Shown: one piece after another, positions 6,672 through 8,086 of the stretch
Numbering within the stretch: the stretch's first letter is position 1
Layout: each line of letters begins with the position of its first letter
Source: Tannerella sp.
GTDB lineage: Bacteria; Bacteroidota; Bacteroidia; Bacteroidales; Tannerellaceae
NCBI GenBank assembly: GCA_031260095.1
Contig: JAIRKN010000015.1
Coordinates: 1 to 8,086, forward strand
Reading direction: 5' to 3'
DNA length: 8,086 bases
Made by a program: the position numbers and the translations under genes
Notes under the pieces: model-generated
Told to the model about the DNA's origin: nothing
Databases searched by the model: none
Seen by the model: only the letters and a program-made list of their open reading frames with translations

Positions 6672-7976
6672 TTAGAATTTGCGGAGGTCTTTTACTCTCA
6701 CGGCTTTCCCTTCGGAAACGGGAAGCGAGCCTTTCGATATCAGTTTAACACGCGGCGTTATGAGCAGTTCGTCTTTCAGTTGACGGACAATTTTTTTGCT
6801 CAGGCGTTCCAGCACGCTGTAATCATCCGTAAACAAATCGCTCAGTTCCACTTCTATCAGCATTTCGTCGTTATTATGGACTGTTTCGATCGTGATCAGG
6901 TAATTTCCGCCGAGTTCTTTGAAGCTCATTAATATTTTCTCGACCTGTACCGGGAATATATTGACCCCTTTCAGGATAATCATATCATCACTACGCCCTT
7001 TGAAGCGGTCGATCCGGCTGTGTGTACGCCCGCACGGACAATTACCCGGTATGAAACGTGTCAGATCATGCGTACGGTAACGGATCAGCGGCATGGCTTC
7101 ACGCTGCAACGTGGTCAGCACCAGTTCGCCGGTTTCACCTTCAGCAACGGGTTGCAACGTCTGGGGATCAATGATCTCCGCAATCACATAATCTTCCCAT
7201 ATATGAAGTCCATTTTGTTCCGCACATTCAAAAGCCACTCCCGGTCCGTTCATCTCGGACATTCCGAAACAGTTATACGCCTTCACTCCAAGCAATTTCT
7301 CGATTCGAAGACGTTGTTCCTCGGAGTGTGGCTCCGCCCCCATACAAAATATCCGTAATGCCGTATCTGTCCGGGGATTGATATTCATTTCCTGAAACAC
7401 TTCGGCCAGACGTGTCGCATAACTGGGGATAACATGGAGAGCTGTCGTTCCGAAGTCCATGATAAATTTTATCTGCCGTTTCGAATTTCCCGCAGCAGCC
7501 GGAACCGTCAACGCTCCAAGCTTCTCTGCGCCATACTGAAAACCAAGTCCCCCGGTAAACATTCCGTATCCGGAGGTATTCTGGAAAATATCCGTATCAC
7601 GCAAACCGACCATATACATACAACGGGCCACCTGATTTGCCCACAGATCAATGTCTTTCTGTGAATGAAGCACAACCGTAGGATTTCCCGTCGTGCCGCT
7701 TGACGAATGAATACGGACACATTGCCGGAGAGGTATGGACGCAAAACCATACGGATAATATGATCTTAAGTCATCTTTCGTAGTAAACGGCAATCTGTTC
7801 AAATCATCCAACGACCGGATATCATCTGCCGAAATTTTATTATCTTTAAAAACTTTCCTGTAATAAGAAGAATTAGAAGCCTGAGAAATCGTATTACGCA
7901 GTCTTTCCAACTGCAATTGTTGCAGGTCATCACGACTCATGGTTTCCAGTTCTTCCTGCCAATAGGAGCGTGTCAT
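6672..7976 (-). CDS. paaK: Phenylacetate--CoA ligase family protein (aryl-acetate:CoA ligase)
   Basis: A 434-residue cytoplasmic adenylate-forming enzyme that activates phenylacetate or a related aryl-acetate (such as indoleacetate) with ATP and CoA. Order: an N-terminal helical region with LQLERLRNTI (21-30) and SSYYRKVF; PFTTKDDLR (63-71); the phosphate-binding loop SSSGTTGNPT (91-100); YNCFGMSEMNGPG (234-246) for the adenine pocket; TGELVLTTL (282-290); IRYRTHD (298-304); CPCGR (313-317); GRSDDMIILKGVNIFP (327-342), the hinge region; and the C-terminal GKAVRVKDL (423-431) with the probable catalytic lysine K424. Length is typical. The ATG at 7976 is preferred over an in-frame ATG at 8063 because the longer form adds 29 unrelated residues and reads through the promoter. 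First gene of the operon. Confidence 0.93.
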   Translation of the reverse strand: MTRSYWQEELETMSRDDLQQLQLERLRNTISQASNSSYYRKVFKDNKISADDIRSLDDLNRLPFTTKDDLRSYYPYGFASIPLRQCVRIHSSSGTTGNPTVVLHSQKDIDLWANQVARCMYMVGLRDTDIFQNTSGYGMFTGGLGFQYGAEKLGALTVPAAAGNSKRQIKFIMDFGTTALHVIPSYATRLAEVFQEMNINPRTDTALRIFCMGAEPHSEEQRLRIEKLLGVKAYNCFGMSEMNGPGVAFECAEQNGLHIWEDYVIAEIIDPQTLQPVAEGETGELVLTTLQREAMPLIRYRTHDLTRFIPGNCPCGRTHSRIDRFKGRSDDMIILKGVNIFPVQVEKILMSFKELGGNYLITIETVHNNDEMLIEVELSDLFTDDYSVLERLSKKIVRQLKDELLITPRVKLISKGSLPVSEGKAVRVKDLRKF

Positions 7977-8010
7977 TTCTTTATTTTTTATTAAATCACA
8001 TTTTGAGCGG

Positions 8011-8018
8011 CAAAGATA
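8011..8018 (-). promoter_or_regulatory. Promoter -7 element upstream of paaK
   Basis: Minus-strand TATCTTTG, identical to the iorA -7 element, ending 34 bp before the paaK ATG. No TTG is found at the usual 19-20 bp spacing (the sequence there is TCAATT), so this promoter has a weak or absent -33 box and may need an activator. A CAATT/AATTG dyad (8022-8039) lies where the spacer would be. Confidence 0.6.
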
Positions 8019-8086
8019 TAACAATTTTACATATAATTGATGTATGCAATAACAAAACTTCATGAATTAGCGATTAATTGAAAATT

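Noticed and set aside
6666..7664. Plus-strand open frames of 76-112 residues opposite paaK
   Set aside because: Each is antisense to conserved PaaK motifs, with no start context or domain; most likely by-products of codon use.
7977..8063. N-terminal extension of paaK starting at an ATG (8063)
   Set aside because: It would read through a TATCTTTG promoter element and add 29 unrelated residues before the family's normal start at 7976.
8064..8086. 3' end of an additional gene at the right edge
   Set aside because: All three minus-strand frames hit stops within this short stretch, so the last bases could be a gene end or intergenic; nothing can be assigned.

Overview
The window looks like a stretch of a Bacteroidales chromosome (Bacteroidota; genus not determinable from sequence alone). 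The reasons are promoters of the Bacteroidota type (TAnnTTTG at -7 with TTG/TTTG about 19-20 bp upstream), A-rich leaders without Shine-Dalgarno sequences, a moderately low G+C content and the protein families present. All nine genes I can support lie on the minus strand, so the biology reads from the right end (8086) to the left end (1).

Right to centre (7976 to 3505): a compact operon. It encodes a PaaK-type aryl-acetate:CoA ligase, a tandem-ACT protein, a 36-residue membrane peptide, a sodium:solute symporter and an MltG-type endolytic transglycosylase. Spacings are 26 bp, 11 bp, a 1-bp stop/start overlap and a 4-bp ATGA overlap. The 36-residue gene is easily missed; it fits the small accessory proteins found next to SSS symporters.

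Centre (3389 to 1159): iorA and iorB, the two subunits of indolepyruvate:ferredoxin oxidoreductase, under their own promoter, which is framed by an inverted repeat. Together with PaaK they make a plausible aryl-acid module. IorAB interconverts aryl-2-oxoacids (transaminated Trp/Phe/Tyr) and aryl-acetyl-CoA plus CO2, while PaaK links aryl-acetates to their CoA esters. It could run towards aromatic amino acid fermentation or towards synthesis from scavenged aryl-acetates. The ACT protein is a likely amino-acid sensor and the symporter a candidate organic-acid carrier; both roles are inferred. This IorA lacks the C-terminal two-cluster ferredoxin-like domain of archaeal homologues.

Left (1170 to 1): an AT-rich hairpin terminator at the end of iorB overlaps the promoter of the next gene, a zinc-ribbon/Q-rich/CD225 (dispanin-like) membrane protein. 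That gene is followed by a clear intrinsic terminator and then by a DUF2752 membrane protein that runs off the left edge. No RNA genes, mobile elements, CRISPR arrays or plus-strand genes are supported. No gene-free stretch exceeds about 125 bp. I see no plainly novel system; the items most worth checking are the cluster-poor IorA, the micropeptide-symporter pair and the regulatory architecture at 1097-1170 and 3429-3467.
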